64,000 bases of DNA from Pantoea sp. Lij88 (lineage in GTDB: Bacteria; Pseudomonadota; Gammaproteobacteria; Enterobacterales; Enterobacteriaceae), in contig NZ_CP118269.1 in assembly GCF_030062155.1 (NCBI RefSeq), positions 2,294,001 to 2,358,000 of the forward strand, written 5' to 3'. The position numbers and the translations under genes were made by a program. The first letter of the stretch is position 1, and each line of letters starts with the position of its first letter. This document shows positions 13,163 to 21,239 of this stretch, in pieces. The notes beneath the pieces are model-generated. The model was given only the letters and a program-made list of their open reading frames with translations, was not told where the DNA came from and searched no databases.

Positions 13163-14719
13163 CTAGCCCAGCGCCCTGACTAAGCTGACCGCGACGGCCT
13201 CCTCCTGCATCAACTCTTCGACATTGGCGGATGCCAGCAGTGTGGTTGCCTGCCCGGCGGGTACAGGACGACTGAAAAGATAGCCCTGACCGTAATCACA
13301 GCCGCGTTTTCTCAGCCACCTCAGCGTGGCGACATCCTCAATGCCCTCCGCCGTAATCACCACATTCAGCCCCTGACAGAGCGCCAGCAGCGTTTCCACC
13401 ACTTTACGCTGCTCCGTTCCGGTCACGATCCCGGCGATAAATGACTGATCAATTTTGATTTTGGTGATCCCGAGTCCCAGCAGCACCGACAGGTTGGAGT
13501 AGCCGGTGCCGAAATCATCCAGCACCACCCCGATGCCCGACTCTTTCAGCCGACGAATCGCCTCGCGGGCATCATCAGAGATAGCCATAACTTTATCTTC
13601 AGTGATTTCAAGCTCCAGCATGACCGGCCCGGCATGCTGCATAATACGAGACAGACAACTGGTCAGCGACGGTCTCAGCAGCTGCTCCGGGGTAATGTTC
13701 AGCGACAGGCAAAGCCCGGCAGGCCATGCCCGGGTTGCACTGACCGCATCCTGCAGCAGCGCCACGGTCATGCTGTCCATCAGTCCCAGCCGCTCCACTA
13801 TCGGCAGAAACTCTGCAGGTGAAACGGTCTGGCCCGATGCGGTGATCCAGCGCGCCAGGATCTCAAAGCCAGTAATGTTTCCGGTCCGCAGTGAAACCAG
13901 CGGCTGCAGGAAGGGAACGATGGCGTGACCGCTGACGGCGGCAACCACCTCCTGCTCCAGCCTTTCCCGCTGGCGGAAGCGCTGCTCCATATCTGGCGAG
14001 AAGCGCGCCAGATGAGAGCCCTTTTCCTGCTTCGCCTCGAACAGCGCCAGATCCGCCGCCCGCATAACATCAGCCTGACCCGTGCAGGCTGAGGTGGCAA
14101 TGCCTGCCGACAGGCTCAGGAAGGTGTGCGGCCCCGTCCGGATGGATGTCGCCTGCTCGCAAAAACGCTCTGCGGCGGCCAGCGCCTGGTCAGCCGCTGA
14201 ATCATCGGCCACGATGGCAAATTCATCCCCACCCACGCGAAACACCTGGCTCCCGCTGCTTGCCGAGGTGGTCAGCAGACTGGCCAGCGCGATCAGCGTG
14301 GCATCGCCCTGACGATGGCCGTTCAGGTCATTGATATTTTTGAACTCATTAATGTCGAACAGCGTCAGGGTATAGGGCACCTCACCCGCATCCAGTGCGG
14401 CAATATGCTCATTAAAGGAGCGACGATTCAGGACCCCGGTCAGCGCATCAGTTCCGGCCAGTCTGAGCGCATCTTTTTCCGCAATCAGGGTTTTGCGGAT
14501 CAGATTCACGATCAACAGCGACGGAATAATCATCGCCAGAACAGCAAACGAGGAGGAGGTCAGGATAAACCGCAGTCGCTCACTGGTTTCAAAACTGGGA
14601 TCATAGTCCAGGCCCAGCAGGGTGCAGATCCGTCCCTCCAGCCCCCATTCCCACATCGTGGAAAGTAAAATGATGGTCGCAATATTCAGCATTGCGAGCC
14701 AGAAAAGTTTCAGGCGCAT
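13163..14719 (-). CDS. Membrane GGDEF-EAL protein (c-di-GMP turnover)
   Basis: The 518-residue inner-membrane protein has two N-terminal TM segments (about 5-23 and 48-70) around a periplasmic loop of only some 25 residues, so no large sensor domain. The GGDEF domain keeps RVGGDEF (about 161-165) but has no upstream RxxD inhibitory site. The C-terminal EAL domain has E-I-L in place of EAL, DDFGTGYSN at about 399, KIDQSFI and ITAEGIED. The core EAL ligands look present, so phosphodiesterase activity is plausible; whether the cyclase half is active is open. It converges with the porin gene and is divergent from the chemoreceptor gene. Confidence 0.9.
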   Translation of the reverse strand: MRLKLFWLAMLNIATIILLSTMWEWGLEGRICTLLGLDYDPSFETSERLRFILTSSSFAVLAMIIPSLLIVNLIRKTLIAEKDALRLAGTDALTGVLNRRSFNEHIAALDAGEVPYTLTLFDINEFKNINDLNGHRQGDATLIALASLLTTSASSGSQVFRVGGDEFAIVADDSAADQALAAAERFCEQATSIRTGPHTFLSLSAGIATSACTGQADVMRAADLALFEAKQEKGSHLARFSPDMEQRFRQRERLEQEVVAAVSGHAIVPFLQPLVSLRTGNITGFEILARWITASGQTVSPAEFLPIVERLGLMDSMTVALLQDAVSATRAWPAGLCLSLNITPEQLLRPSLTSCLSRIMQHAGPVMLELEITEDKVMAISDDAREAIRRLKESGIGVVLDDFGTGYSNLSVLLGLGITKIKIDQSFIAGIVTGTEQRKVVETLLALCQGLNVVITAEGIEDVATLRWLRKRGCDYGQGYLFSRPVPAGQATTLLASANVEELMQEEAVAVSLVRALG

Positions 14720-15104
14720 GCGTTAGTTCCCGGTGATGGCAAGTGTCAGAGTGTTGTTTTAATTGTCAGTAAAACCGGGGTGTACTGCTCATACTCTGTC
14801 TGCAAAATGCAGACACTAATCACCCCGTGCTATTTCTACTCATCGTATTCGCACGTTTTTAGCCTTGCGGCAGCAAAGCAGACGATCGGCGGAGCCCCGC
14901 TCATGTCGGTTCCGCCATCATTTCCGCTGAGTGTTCTATCGGCAGCGCGGGCAAAATTAACAGGCCCGTCCCGTGAATTTAGTACTTTCCGGCCGTTCTG
15001 GCTGGCTTAGTGCCGGCGATTATCAGACACAGCATCGCGTCCAGCGGTGACCGCCCACCCGGCGATAACCGCTGAGTAATCAGTTTATTGAAGCGAATTG
15101 CTGT
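14720..15104. other. Intergenic stretch between GGDEF-EAL gene and chemoreceptor gene
   Basis: I see no supported gene in this first 385-base part of the gap; a 76-codon plus-strand frame here has no ribosome binding site or recognisable content. Several short GC-rich inverted segments occur. The remaining part of the gap holds the hairpin listed next and the chemoreceptor leader. Confidence 0.4.
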
Positions 15105-15161
15105 CCCGCATCCGACCGCGTTTTACTGACGCGAATCGATGGAAATGCGTGCGGGTTTTTT
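15105..15161 (+). terminator. Terminator-like structure, possible end of a small RNA
   Basis: CCCGCA at 15105-15110 pairs with TGCGGG at 15150-15155, enclosing a second helix CGCG/CGCG, and six T follow directly (15156-15161). It sits about 105 bases upstream of the chemoreceptor start, so it would end a short plus-strand transcript or act as a leader attenuator. The outer helix is only 6 bp around a long interior, so the prediction is moderate. Confidence 0.45.
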
Positions 15162-15265
15162 ATTGCGCGAAATTAAATAGCAGGCGATTAAGTTAAATGT
15201 AACCCTCCAGAATCCCCCTTTGCTGCCGATACCGTGATATCCAATAAATTATCCCGGAAAGAGAG

Positions 15266-16810
15266 ATGAAAATTTCAACACGCCTTGGTGCAGGTTTTGG
15301 CTTGCTGATTCTGCTGTTTGTTATCTGTGTCGGTACTGCGATTCAGGCGCTGAATAGCGCCCGCACCAGTATGGATGAGGTGGTCAATGTCCGTCTGAAA
15401 AAGTACCAGACGGTGCTCGATATGCGAGGCGGCGTGCGGGATATGGCCATTGCGGTGCGTAACCTTGCCCTGATGACCGATCCGGTCGCGATGCAGCCAG
15501 AATGGGAACGTCTGCAAAAACAGCGGGCGCTTTACATCAGTAACCGCGAAACGCTGTCGCGCATGATGCAGGCGGATGGCGGACAGGATGGGAAGGAGGC
15601 GATGAACCGTATCGTGTCTACCGAAGACGCCGCCCTCTCTACCCTGATGACCGCCGGAAAAATGGGGCTGGAAAATCGTCAGCAGGAAGTGACCGGCTAT
15701 CTGTTAACCGTGGCGCGCCCGGCTCAGCAGAGTCTGCTGAAGGCGATCAACGAGCTGACCGAGCTTGAGATGCGTAACAGCCGGGATGCCGTGACAGATA
15801 ACGCCAGTGCCATCATCCGCACCACCTGGATACTGGTTATGCTGGCAGCGCTCTCCGTGCTGGCTGCGGTCGCTACCTGCGTCCTGATTGCGCGGATTCT
15901 GATGCGTCAGCTGGGTGGCGAACCGGGCCAGGCTCAGACGCTGGCTGCGGCGATTGCCGCGGGCGATCTGACTTCGCCGGTTACGCTGCGCCGGGGTGAC
16001 ACTTCAAGCCTGCTCGCCTCGTTAAGCGGCATGCAGACCAATCTGCGCGGGCTGGTGACGCAAATCAAGGATGCCTCTGCCTCTGTGGCGCTGGCAGCCG
16101 ATGAGATTTCCCAGGGCAACACTGAGCTTTCATCCCGTACCGAGCAGCAGGCTGCTGCGCTGCAGGAAACTGCCGCCAGTATGGAGCAGCTCACCGCTAC
16201 GGTGAAAAGCAACGCAGCGGGCGCACAGCAGACGGCAGGTTCAGCGCGCGAGGCCGCCACTCTGGCCCACGCGGGCGAAGCGGATGTTCAGCGCCTGTCG
16301 GAAACCATGCATGACATTTCACTGAGTGCCGTTAAGGTGCGCGATATCACGTCGGTGATTGAAGGCATCGCTTTCCAGACCAATATTCTGGCGCTCAATG
16401 CCGCCGTCGAAGCGGCACGCGCGGGTGAGGAGGGTCGCGGCTTTGCCGTGGTTGCAGGCGAAGTGCGATCGCTGGCCCAGCGCAGTGCCACCGCAGCGCG
16501 CGACATCAAGCAGCTGATTGAGCAGGCCGTGACCCAGGTCGAAGAAGGGGTGACCGTCGCGGCGGGCACGGGTGAGCGTATCCTCAAGATCGTCAGCCGC
16601 GTCGGTGAACTGGCTGATGCGATGGACAACCTCTCCCTCTCCTCCGGCGAACAGATGCAGGGCATCTCCCAGGTCAGCATTGCGGTGAGTCAGATGGATG
16701 GCGTCACGCAGAATAACGCCGCACTGGTGGAGGAGTCCTCTTCTGCGTCACAGTCACTGCTTGGCCAGGCGCGCGACCTGCGCGGCATGGTTGAGACCTT
16801 CACGGTATAA
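15266..16810 (+). CDS. Methyl-accepting chemotaxis protein with 4-helix-bundle sensor
   Basis: The 514-residue transmembrane chemoreceptor has TM1 at about 8-28, a four-helix-bundle periplasmic sensor (about 30-190), TM2 at about 190-212, HAMP, then the MCP signalling domain with the hairpin tip EGIAFQTNILALNAAVEAARAG. The sensor resembles the Tar/Tsr fold class, but the ligand cannot be read from sequence. It lacks the C-terminal NWETF-type CheR/CheB tether of the major receptors, so it would rely on other receptors for efficient adaptation. No che or flagellar gene is in the window. GAGAGATG precedes the start. Confidence 0.93.
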   Translation: MKISTRLGAGFGLLILLFVICVGTAIQALNSARTSMDEVVNVRLKKYQTVLDMRGGVRDMAIAVRNLALMTDPVAMQPEWERLQKQRALYISNRETLSRMMQADGGQDGKEAMNRIVSTEDAALSTLMTAGKMGLENRQQEVTGYLLTVARPAQQSLLKAINELTELEMRNSRDAVTDNASAIIRTTWILVMLAALSVLAAVATCVLIARILMRQLGGEPGQAQTLAAAIAAGDLTSPVTLRRGDTSSLLASLSGMQTNLRGLVTQIKDASASVALAADEISQGNTELSSRTEQQAAALQETAASMEQLTATVKSNAAGAQQTAGSAREAATLAHAGEADVQRLSETMHDISLSAVKVRDITSVIEGIAFQTNILALNAAVEAARAGEEGRGFAVVAGEVRSLAQRSATAARDIKQLIEQAVTQVEEGVTVAAGTGERILKIVSRVGELADAMDNLSLSSGEQMQGISQVSIAVSQMDGVTQNNAALVEESSSASQSLLGQARDLRGMVETFTV

Positions 16811-16813
16811 GTC

Positions 16814-16840
16814 TTTCCGGCAGCACCTGCCTGCCGGAAA
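16814..16840 (+). terminator. Hairpin after chemoreceptor gene
   Basis: A perfect 10-bp stem TTTCCGGCAG / CTGCCGGAAA with a seven-base loop starts four bases after the stop codon. The plus-strand tail is not T-rich, so it may be a 3'-end protecting hairpin and not a strong terminator. Confidence 0.45.
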
Positions 16841-16935
16841 AGCGAACCCCACAGGCCGATGGCGGAACCCATGTTCTGACATCGGCCTGAGCTAAACGCT
16901 GAAAGTTAGCTGCCAGTCTCAGAGGCTTAGCCCCT

Positions 16936-16954
16936 TTGCGCACGTTGTGCGCAA
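16936..16954. promoter_or_regulatory. Perfect inverted repeat upstream of ohrR-like gene
   Basis: TTGCGCACGTTGTGCGCAA is an 8-bp perfect inverted repeat around GTT. It lies 19 bases upstream of the predicted -35 of the OhrR-type gene, in the 372-base gap 16811-17182. It could be an operator for this or another regulator, or a hairpin. OhrR-family operators are usually AT-rich, so autoregulation through this site is not the favoured reading. Confidence 0.45.
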
Positions 16955-16972
16955 GCGTTGCGGCCAGTTATG

Positions 16973-17001
16973 TTGACTTCAATATAATTTGACTCAATAC
17001 T
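16973..17001 (+). promoter_or_regulatory. Candidate sigma70 promoter of ohrR-like gene
   Basis: TTGACT (-35, 16973-16978), a 17-base spacer and AATACT (-10, 16996-17001). The spacer is AT-rich and contains a second TTTGACT, so an AT-rich operator for the MarR-family product could overlap it. The predicted leader to ATG 17183 is about 175 bases. Confidence 0.4.
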
Positions 17002-17182
17002 GTGACACCTTTCAAACGGAGCCGCAGCTCAGCACTGTTTCTCCGCTGCGATAGCGCTTAAAGGTCTGGTGTCTGTCACCAGAAAAGAGCGGATGCCGCA
17101 ATCCACAACTTCCCAAGACATTTAGCAAGACTTCACGGCTGGCGAACCGCCGGTAGTCTGGCCGTCCTGCCCCGGACTCAGA

Positions 17183-17677
17183 ATGAGTAAACATATGAAT
17201 GATGAAACCGCGGGGATCTCTGATACGCCTCCCGCCAGTGCAGCGCCTGAAACCATCGATCAGTTTCTCTGCTTTGCGCTCTATTCCGCCTCGCTTGCCA
17301 TGACTAAGCTCTATCAGTCACGGCTGAAACCGCTGGGACTGACCTATCCGCAGTATCTGGTACTGCTGGTGCTGTGGGAAAAGGATCACCTGACTGTCTC
17401 TGAGATTGGTGCCCGTGTCCGGCTCGATTCCGGCACGCTCAGCCAGCTTCTGAAGCGGCTGGAAGGCGCAGGCATTATCAGCCGCCAGCGTGACACCGGA
17501 AACGATGAGCGCCGGGTGTTCATCTCGCTGACGGAACAGGGCCACCAGCTTAAAGTTGACGCGGCTGGCGTCCCGGCGGATATGGTCTCGGTGATGGATA
17601 CCGACTGTAGCGAGCTGGGCGACCTGACGACCATGGTCGCCACGCTGCGCGAAAAGCTGCTTAAGGCTGTGCCATGA
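17183..17677 (+). CDS. ohrR: MarR-family organic-peroxide sensor, OhrR-like
   Basis: A 164-residue winged-helix repressor. The N-terminal stretch FLCFALYSASLAMTKLY carries the reactive Cys (about residue 32) in the context typical of OhrR, followed by GLTYPQYLVLLVLWE. The recognition helix is near RLDSGTLSQLLKRLE and the wing near RRVFISLT. A second Cys near the C-terminus (TDCSEL) would allow a two-Cys redox switch. Such regulators normally sit beside ohr, the peroxidase they control; no ohr gene is in this window. The start has no strong ribosome binding site; ATG 17195 is an alternative. Confidence 0.8.
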   Translation: MSKHMNDETAGISDTPPASAAPETIDQFLCFALYSASLAMTKLYQSRLKPLGLTYPQYLVLLVLWEKDHLTVSEIGARVRLDSGTLSQLLKRLEGAGIISRQRDTGNDERRVFISLTEQGHQLKVDAAGVPADMVSVMDTDCSELGDLTTMVATLREKLLKAVP

Positions 17678-17762
17678 AACGGGTTTTCGATAAACGAGTG
17701 GACACGCTGAGCGTTGTCCCGTCAGGTGCTGTTCAGCAGAACAGTCGCCGCTGGAGTTTCTT

Positions 17763-17963
17763 TTGAGCAGCAATAAACCGGCGGATATGGACGATGTCCA
17801 TGCCGTGGTAGGCCAGGCTGTGTCAAGCCTGCTGAAGTCAGGCAAGTCGGCTGGCATTCAGGAAATCATCGTTTTTCTGCAGCATCAGCAGGCGCGGTCG
17901 GTCAACGGTCAGCGAGAAGTCTATGCCAGGGCCGTTCGCATTGTGATGAACATGGTTAACTGA
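17763..17963 (+). CDS. Small YmgB/AriR-family protein
   Basis: A 66-residue protein whose core VVGQAVSSLLKSGKSAGIQEIIVFLQ followed by the AVRIVMNM end aligns with E. coli YmgB/AriR (LGQAVTNLMLSG...NIILSLIH...TLEIVL). Those are small all-helical proteins linked to biofilm, acid and oxidative responses. The start is TTG, six bases after TGGAG (17752-17756); ATG 17787 would cut off eight residues and has no such site. It follows the OhrR-like gene by 85 bases in the same direction, so coexpression is plausible. Family membership is by pattern recognition and moderately sure. Confidence 0.7.
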   Translation: MSSNKPADMDDVHAVVGQAVSSLLKSGKSAGIQEIIVFLQHQQARSVNGQREVYARAVRIVMNMVN

Positions 17964-18071
17964 CACGGCGTGAAGCCGTGCGGTGCGCCGGGATCCTGGC
18001 TGGCCGACAGCGGTTTAACTGTGACTCATCCTGAACTCACCAAAAGCCCTGCTGGCCTCTGATTCTCTTCC

Positions 18072-18099
18072 TCCAGGGCACGCACTCTGCGGCCCTGGA
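18072..18099. terminator. Hairpin between convergent genes
   Basis: TCCAGGGC / GGCCCTGGA-type stem of eight base pairs with a 12-base loop lies between the YmgB-like gene and the end of the PAS chemoreceptor gene. No T run is present; weak support. Confidence 0.3.
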
Positions 18100-18107
18100 T
18101 TGACCCG

Positions 18108-19430
18108 CTAACCGCCCTGTGCCGCCCGGGCAACGTCTCTGACGGCGCTCTCTACCCGCTCTGAATCTTTCTGGATGCTGGCAATCACCTCTCCCGCTTC
18201 CCGCATCAGCATGACGCCCTGGCCGGTATTCGCCAGCGAGCTTTCAATGCCACGCAACACCTCTCTGGCCAGCTGATTATTCCCGGCGACCACCCGTTCG
18301 ATCTCCTCGGTCGCACCACTGACGCTGGCAGCCAGGTTGCGGACTTCGGCCGCCACGACAGCGAAACTTCGTCCCGATGTGCCTGCCCGTGCGGCCTCAA
18401 TGGCGGCATTGAGTGCAATCAGCCGGGTCTGCATGGCAAAACGTCTGATGGTTTCAACCATGCCATCGATGCTGTCAGACTGGCTGTTAAGGCGCGAGAC
18501 ATCCGCTGAAACAACGCTCATCTCTTCAGCAATCCGGTTGATCATCTGAATGCTGTTGTCGATAACATCCGCGCCCGCCTTTGCGCTTCCCCGCGTCTGG
18601 ACCGCCATATTCCAGGCATTGATCGCCGCGTCATGTTCCTGCTGATTTCGCAGCACCTGCTCCGTCACGTCGGTGGCGAATTTAACGATCTTTGTGAGCT
18701 GCCCGTCGCTGTTAAATACCGGATTGTAGGTGGCCCTGAGCCAGAGCGGTTCGCCACGCCGGTTGAGGCGGGGAAACTGGCCTGAAAAAAATTCGCCCTG
18801 ATTCAGTCGCGCCCAGAACTGACGATACTCGTCGCTCTGTGTGAGCGTTTCTGAACAGAAAAGCCGGTGATGCTGCCCTATGACCTCAGCCGCCTGATAA
18901 CCGGTGGCCTTAAGAAAGTTGTCGTTAGCCTCCAGCACGTGCCCGTCAGGGCTGAAGGCGATCACGGCCATCGAGCGCCCAATCGCATTAATGATCGACT
19001 CCTGCTCCAGGGAGGAGTGCATCCGTTCGGAAATATCTGCGGCTATTTTAATAATTTTGAAGACTCTGCCGCGTCGGTCAGTGACCGGAATGTAACTCGC
19101 CTCCAGCCAGACCGGCCGCATGCCTTTGGCCAGCCGAAGAAACTTGTCACTGAAACTTTCGCCTGCCGCCAGACGCTGCCAGAAATGCTGATATTCCGCG
19201 GAGTTCACCAGCGCTGCCGGACAGAACATGCGGTGATGCTGACCCACAATTTCGTCCGCCCGGTACCCCATCGTGGCCAGAAACAGTGGACTGGCCTTTT
19301 TAATGATACCGGCTGGCGTGAATTCAATAACGGCCATAGCGCGTCCCAGCGAACGGAACGACGCGGCAGAATGCCCGCCCCGCTGACGAAGAGAAGCAGG
19401 AAGAAGATTTTTCAGTAAATTCAGGGGCAT
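18108..19430 (-). CDS. Soluble PAS-PAS chemoreceptor, BdlA-like
   Basis: A 440-residue cytoplasmic protein with no membrane segment. Two PAS domains follow each other (about 25-140 and 145-262), with near-duplicate motifs VIEFTPAGIIKKASPLFL and VIAFSPDGHVLEANDNFL, each followed by GQHHRMFC or GQHHRLFC. A short MCP signalling domain follows with RLIALNAAIEAARAGTSGR. The architecture and size match BdlA of Pseudomonas aeruginosa, a biofilm-dispersion receptor. HRMFC/HRLFC-type PAS domains can bind haem or flavin, but the cofactor is unknown here. ATG 19430 is preferred to a TTG two codons upstream. Confidence 0.85.
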   Translation of the reverse strand: MPLNLLKNLLPASLRQRGGHSAASFRSLGRAMAVIEFTPAGIIKKASPLFLATMGYRADEIVGQHHRMFCPAALVNSAEYQHFWQRLAAGESFSDKFLRLAKGMRPVWLEASYIPVTDRRGRVFKIIKIAADISERMHSSLEQESIINAIGRSMAVIAFSPDGHVLEANDNFLKATGYQAAEVIGQHHRLFCSETLTQSDEYRQFWARLNQGEFFSGQFPRLNRRGEPLWLRATYNPVFNSDGQLTKIVKFATDVTEQVLRNQQEHDAAINAWNMAVQTRGSAKAGADVIDNSIQMINRIAEEMSVVSADVSRLNSQSDSIDGMVETIRRFAMQTRLIALNAAIEAARAGTSGRSFAVVAAEVRNLAASVSGATEEIERVVAGNNQLAREVLRGIESSLANTGQGVMLMREAGEVIASIQKDSERVESAVRDVARAAQGG

Positions 19431-19586
19431 CAGCAAAACCAGAATGAGTGGGAATTGCTGTAGTTATCGGCTATATCGCGACGTCCATTATGCATCGCTG
19501 CGATAGTTTCGACTGATGATTGCAACATGATGTTACTACTGACACAGTTCCCTGACGTATGACCCTTTCAGGGACGGCGCGGTGGT

Positions 19587-19626
19587 AAACGGGGCGTCGG
19601 TGGTATCCCGTGCACCGCCCCGTTTT
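19587..19626 (-). terminator. Terminator-like hairpin downstream of ychO
   Basis: AAACGGGG pairs with CCCCGTTT and an inner CGGTG/CACCG helix extends it. It lies directly after the ychO stop on the minus strand. The T stretch is within the stem (GTTT), so it is an imperfect intrinsic terminator. Confidence 0.5.
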
Positions 19627-19631
19627 CCCCG

Positions 19632-21065
19632 TTACATCGGCGTGCCCATAGGCGCCATCAAATCATAGCGATCGTTCTGCGAGGCCGCGTCCATCGCCAT
19701 CGGCGGTTCAACCTTCAGAGTGATCCAGTTTGAGGTGACACGCTGCTGTTTGCTGTCCTCAAGCGTTACCGACAGACGATATTCGTTGCTGGCCTCCGGT
19801 GCCGGATCCCACTGCGGTAAGATCACACTCCAGCCCTGCGGATCGGCGTTATTGGCCGGTGGCGTCAGGCTCAGCGCCTGCGTATCGCCCTGCCAGCTCA
19901 CCGCCTTAATGTCATTGCTGGCACGCACCTGCAGCTTCAGCGGCAGACTCTCGCCACTGCTCAGCTGCCAGGGTGGTGTCGCCAGAAACACGGAGAGCGT
20001 TTTGCGCTGACGGAATGCAAGCACCGGCGTATCACTGCGGGTCACGGTATCGTAACGGCTGCCGCGCAGGGAACGTGCTTCGGCGACGTTACCGGCATCC
20101 AGCTGGCGGCTCAGCGCCACGCCAAAGCGATAGTTGAGTTTCAGCCCCAGCTGATCCTGACTTTCGCCAGCGCTGCTGGTTTTGTGGATGGCGGATAAGG
20201 TCACCAGCGGCACCGGCGTATAAGAGAGGCCAAACGACATGGCGGAGGGATTGTGATAGCGGTTGCCGCTGTTAAACAGATCGACATTCTCACCCAGATA
20301 TTGCTGATAGCTCACCGAGACGCCAACCTGACGATAAAAAGGCAGATAGCTCTGGCTGGTAATGTCATAGCCGCGCGCCATGCGCTGCTGCTGTAAATCA
20401 TTAAGATTTTTCCAGCCGGAAAGCGGCTGATAGTAGTTGGCGGAGAAACGCATCGAGTCGCTCCACGCTTCCGTACCCACAGAGGCGCGCTGCAGACCGC
20501 TACTGAAGGTGCGATCGATAAAGCCGTTGTAGCCCAGCAGCCAGTTACCGGCATCCCAGCGTTGTCCCAGTCCCGCATTACCGACCAGACCCTCATCGGT
20601 ATCGTGCAGACCAAGCTGGCTGAAGGTGAGCAGGCTGTTCTCGTCGGCCAGCGCGCTGAAGAGATCGCCACCGGTGCCGTTGAAGTTGCCGTTCATATCG
20701 ACTTTCAGATCCAGCTGCGCATTGCCATACGGGGAAAGCAGTGACTGCCCTTCGCTCTCGACCCGGTCGGCCACTTCATCGCGCAGATGATTGAAGGCCC
20801 AGACACCCGCCTGCTGACCAAAGGTCACATTGCTATCGCTGTTGTTACTGGCTTCACCAATACTTTTGGCCACGGTCGCCAGCTTTTTGCTCCACTCTTC
20901 ATCCTGATCGCTGGCACCGCCCAGCGTCGGCAGCGCGTCACTGTAGCGCGCCGGATCGTCGAAGGGCGTCTCAGACACCGCTGTTTCGGTCTGGAAGGCG
21001 CGGGCGCTCTGCGTGGCAGTCAGCGACAGCGCAATTAAAGAGAGAACCCCTGTTTTCCGTATCAT
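19632..21065 (-). CDS. ychO: YchO, invasin-like inverse autotransporter beta-domain protein
   Basis: A 477-residue outer-membrane protein: signal peptide MIRKTGVLSLIALSLTATQSARA, an intimin/invasin-type beta-barrel (about 60-330) with SLLSPYGNAQLDLKVD, GNWLLGYNGFIDRT and QQRMARGYDI, then one Ig-like domain after the RQRKTLSVFLATPPW hinge. It matches E. coli YchO (464 residues) along its whole length. It is thus a stand-alone barrel with a short exposed domain and no long passenger, with a suspected adhesion role. I chose ATG 21065, which starts the signal peptide; GTG 21077 would add four residues and has no ribosome binding site. Confidence 0.9.
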   Translation of the reverse strand: MIRKTGVLSLIALSLTATQSARAFQTETAVSETPFDDPARYSDALPTLGGASDQDEEWSKKLATVAKSIGEASNNSDSNVTFGQQAGVWAFNHLRDEVADRVESEGQSLLSPYGNAQLDLKVDMNGNFNGTGGDLFSALADENSLLTFSQLGLHDTDEGLVGNAGLGQRWDAGNWLLGYNGFIDRTFSSGLQRASVGTEAWSDSMRFSANYYQPLSGWKNLNDLQQQRMARGYDITSQSYLPFYRQVGVSVSYQQYLGENVDLFNSGNRYHNPSAMSFGLSYTPVPLVTLSAIHKTSSAGESQDQLGLKLNYRFGVALSRQLDAGNVAEARSLRGSRYDTVTRSDTPVLAFRQRKTLSVFLATPPWQLSSGESLPLKLQVRASNDIKAVSWQGDTQALSLTPPANNADPQGWSVILPQWDPAPEASNEYRLSVTLEDSKQQRVTSNWITLKVEPPMAMDAASQNDRYDLMAPMGTPM

Positions 21066-21193
21066 GTCACCCGGCACATTGATTAGTGAGTTGCTGCGAT
21101 TAAAGACAAATCATCAGCACTTACCTTAACATATTGTGACGGCGATGCAGGACAGCAGCGGCGATTTGTGCATATCCCGGAAAAATCCGGGCA

Positions 21194-21221
21194 GAAAAAG
21201 GCCTGCGTTCAGAGCAGGCCT
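21194..21221 (-). terminator. Terminator of the polyol ABC operon
   Basis: On the minus strand AGGCCTGC-TCTGAAC-GCAGGCCT (8-bp perfect stem) is followed by TTTTT. It lies about 20 bases after the last gene of the six-gene operon. Confidence 0.87.
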
Positions 21222-21239
21222 GATGCGGAAAAAGCGGTG

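Noticed and set aside
14780..15010. 76-codon plus-strand frame in the gap before the chemoreceptor gene
   Set aside because: No ribosome binding site, unusual composition and no recognisable protein features.
15225..15232. Sigma28-like -10 element GCCGATAC ahead of the chemoreceptor gene
   Set aside because: The -35 TAAA expected 15 bases upstream is absent (nearest is about 27 bases away), so flagellar-class control is not supported.
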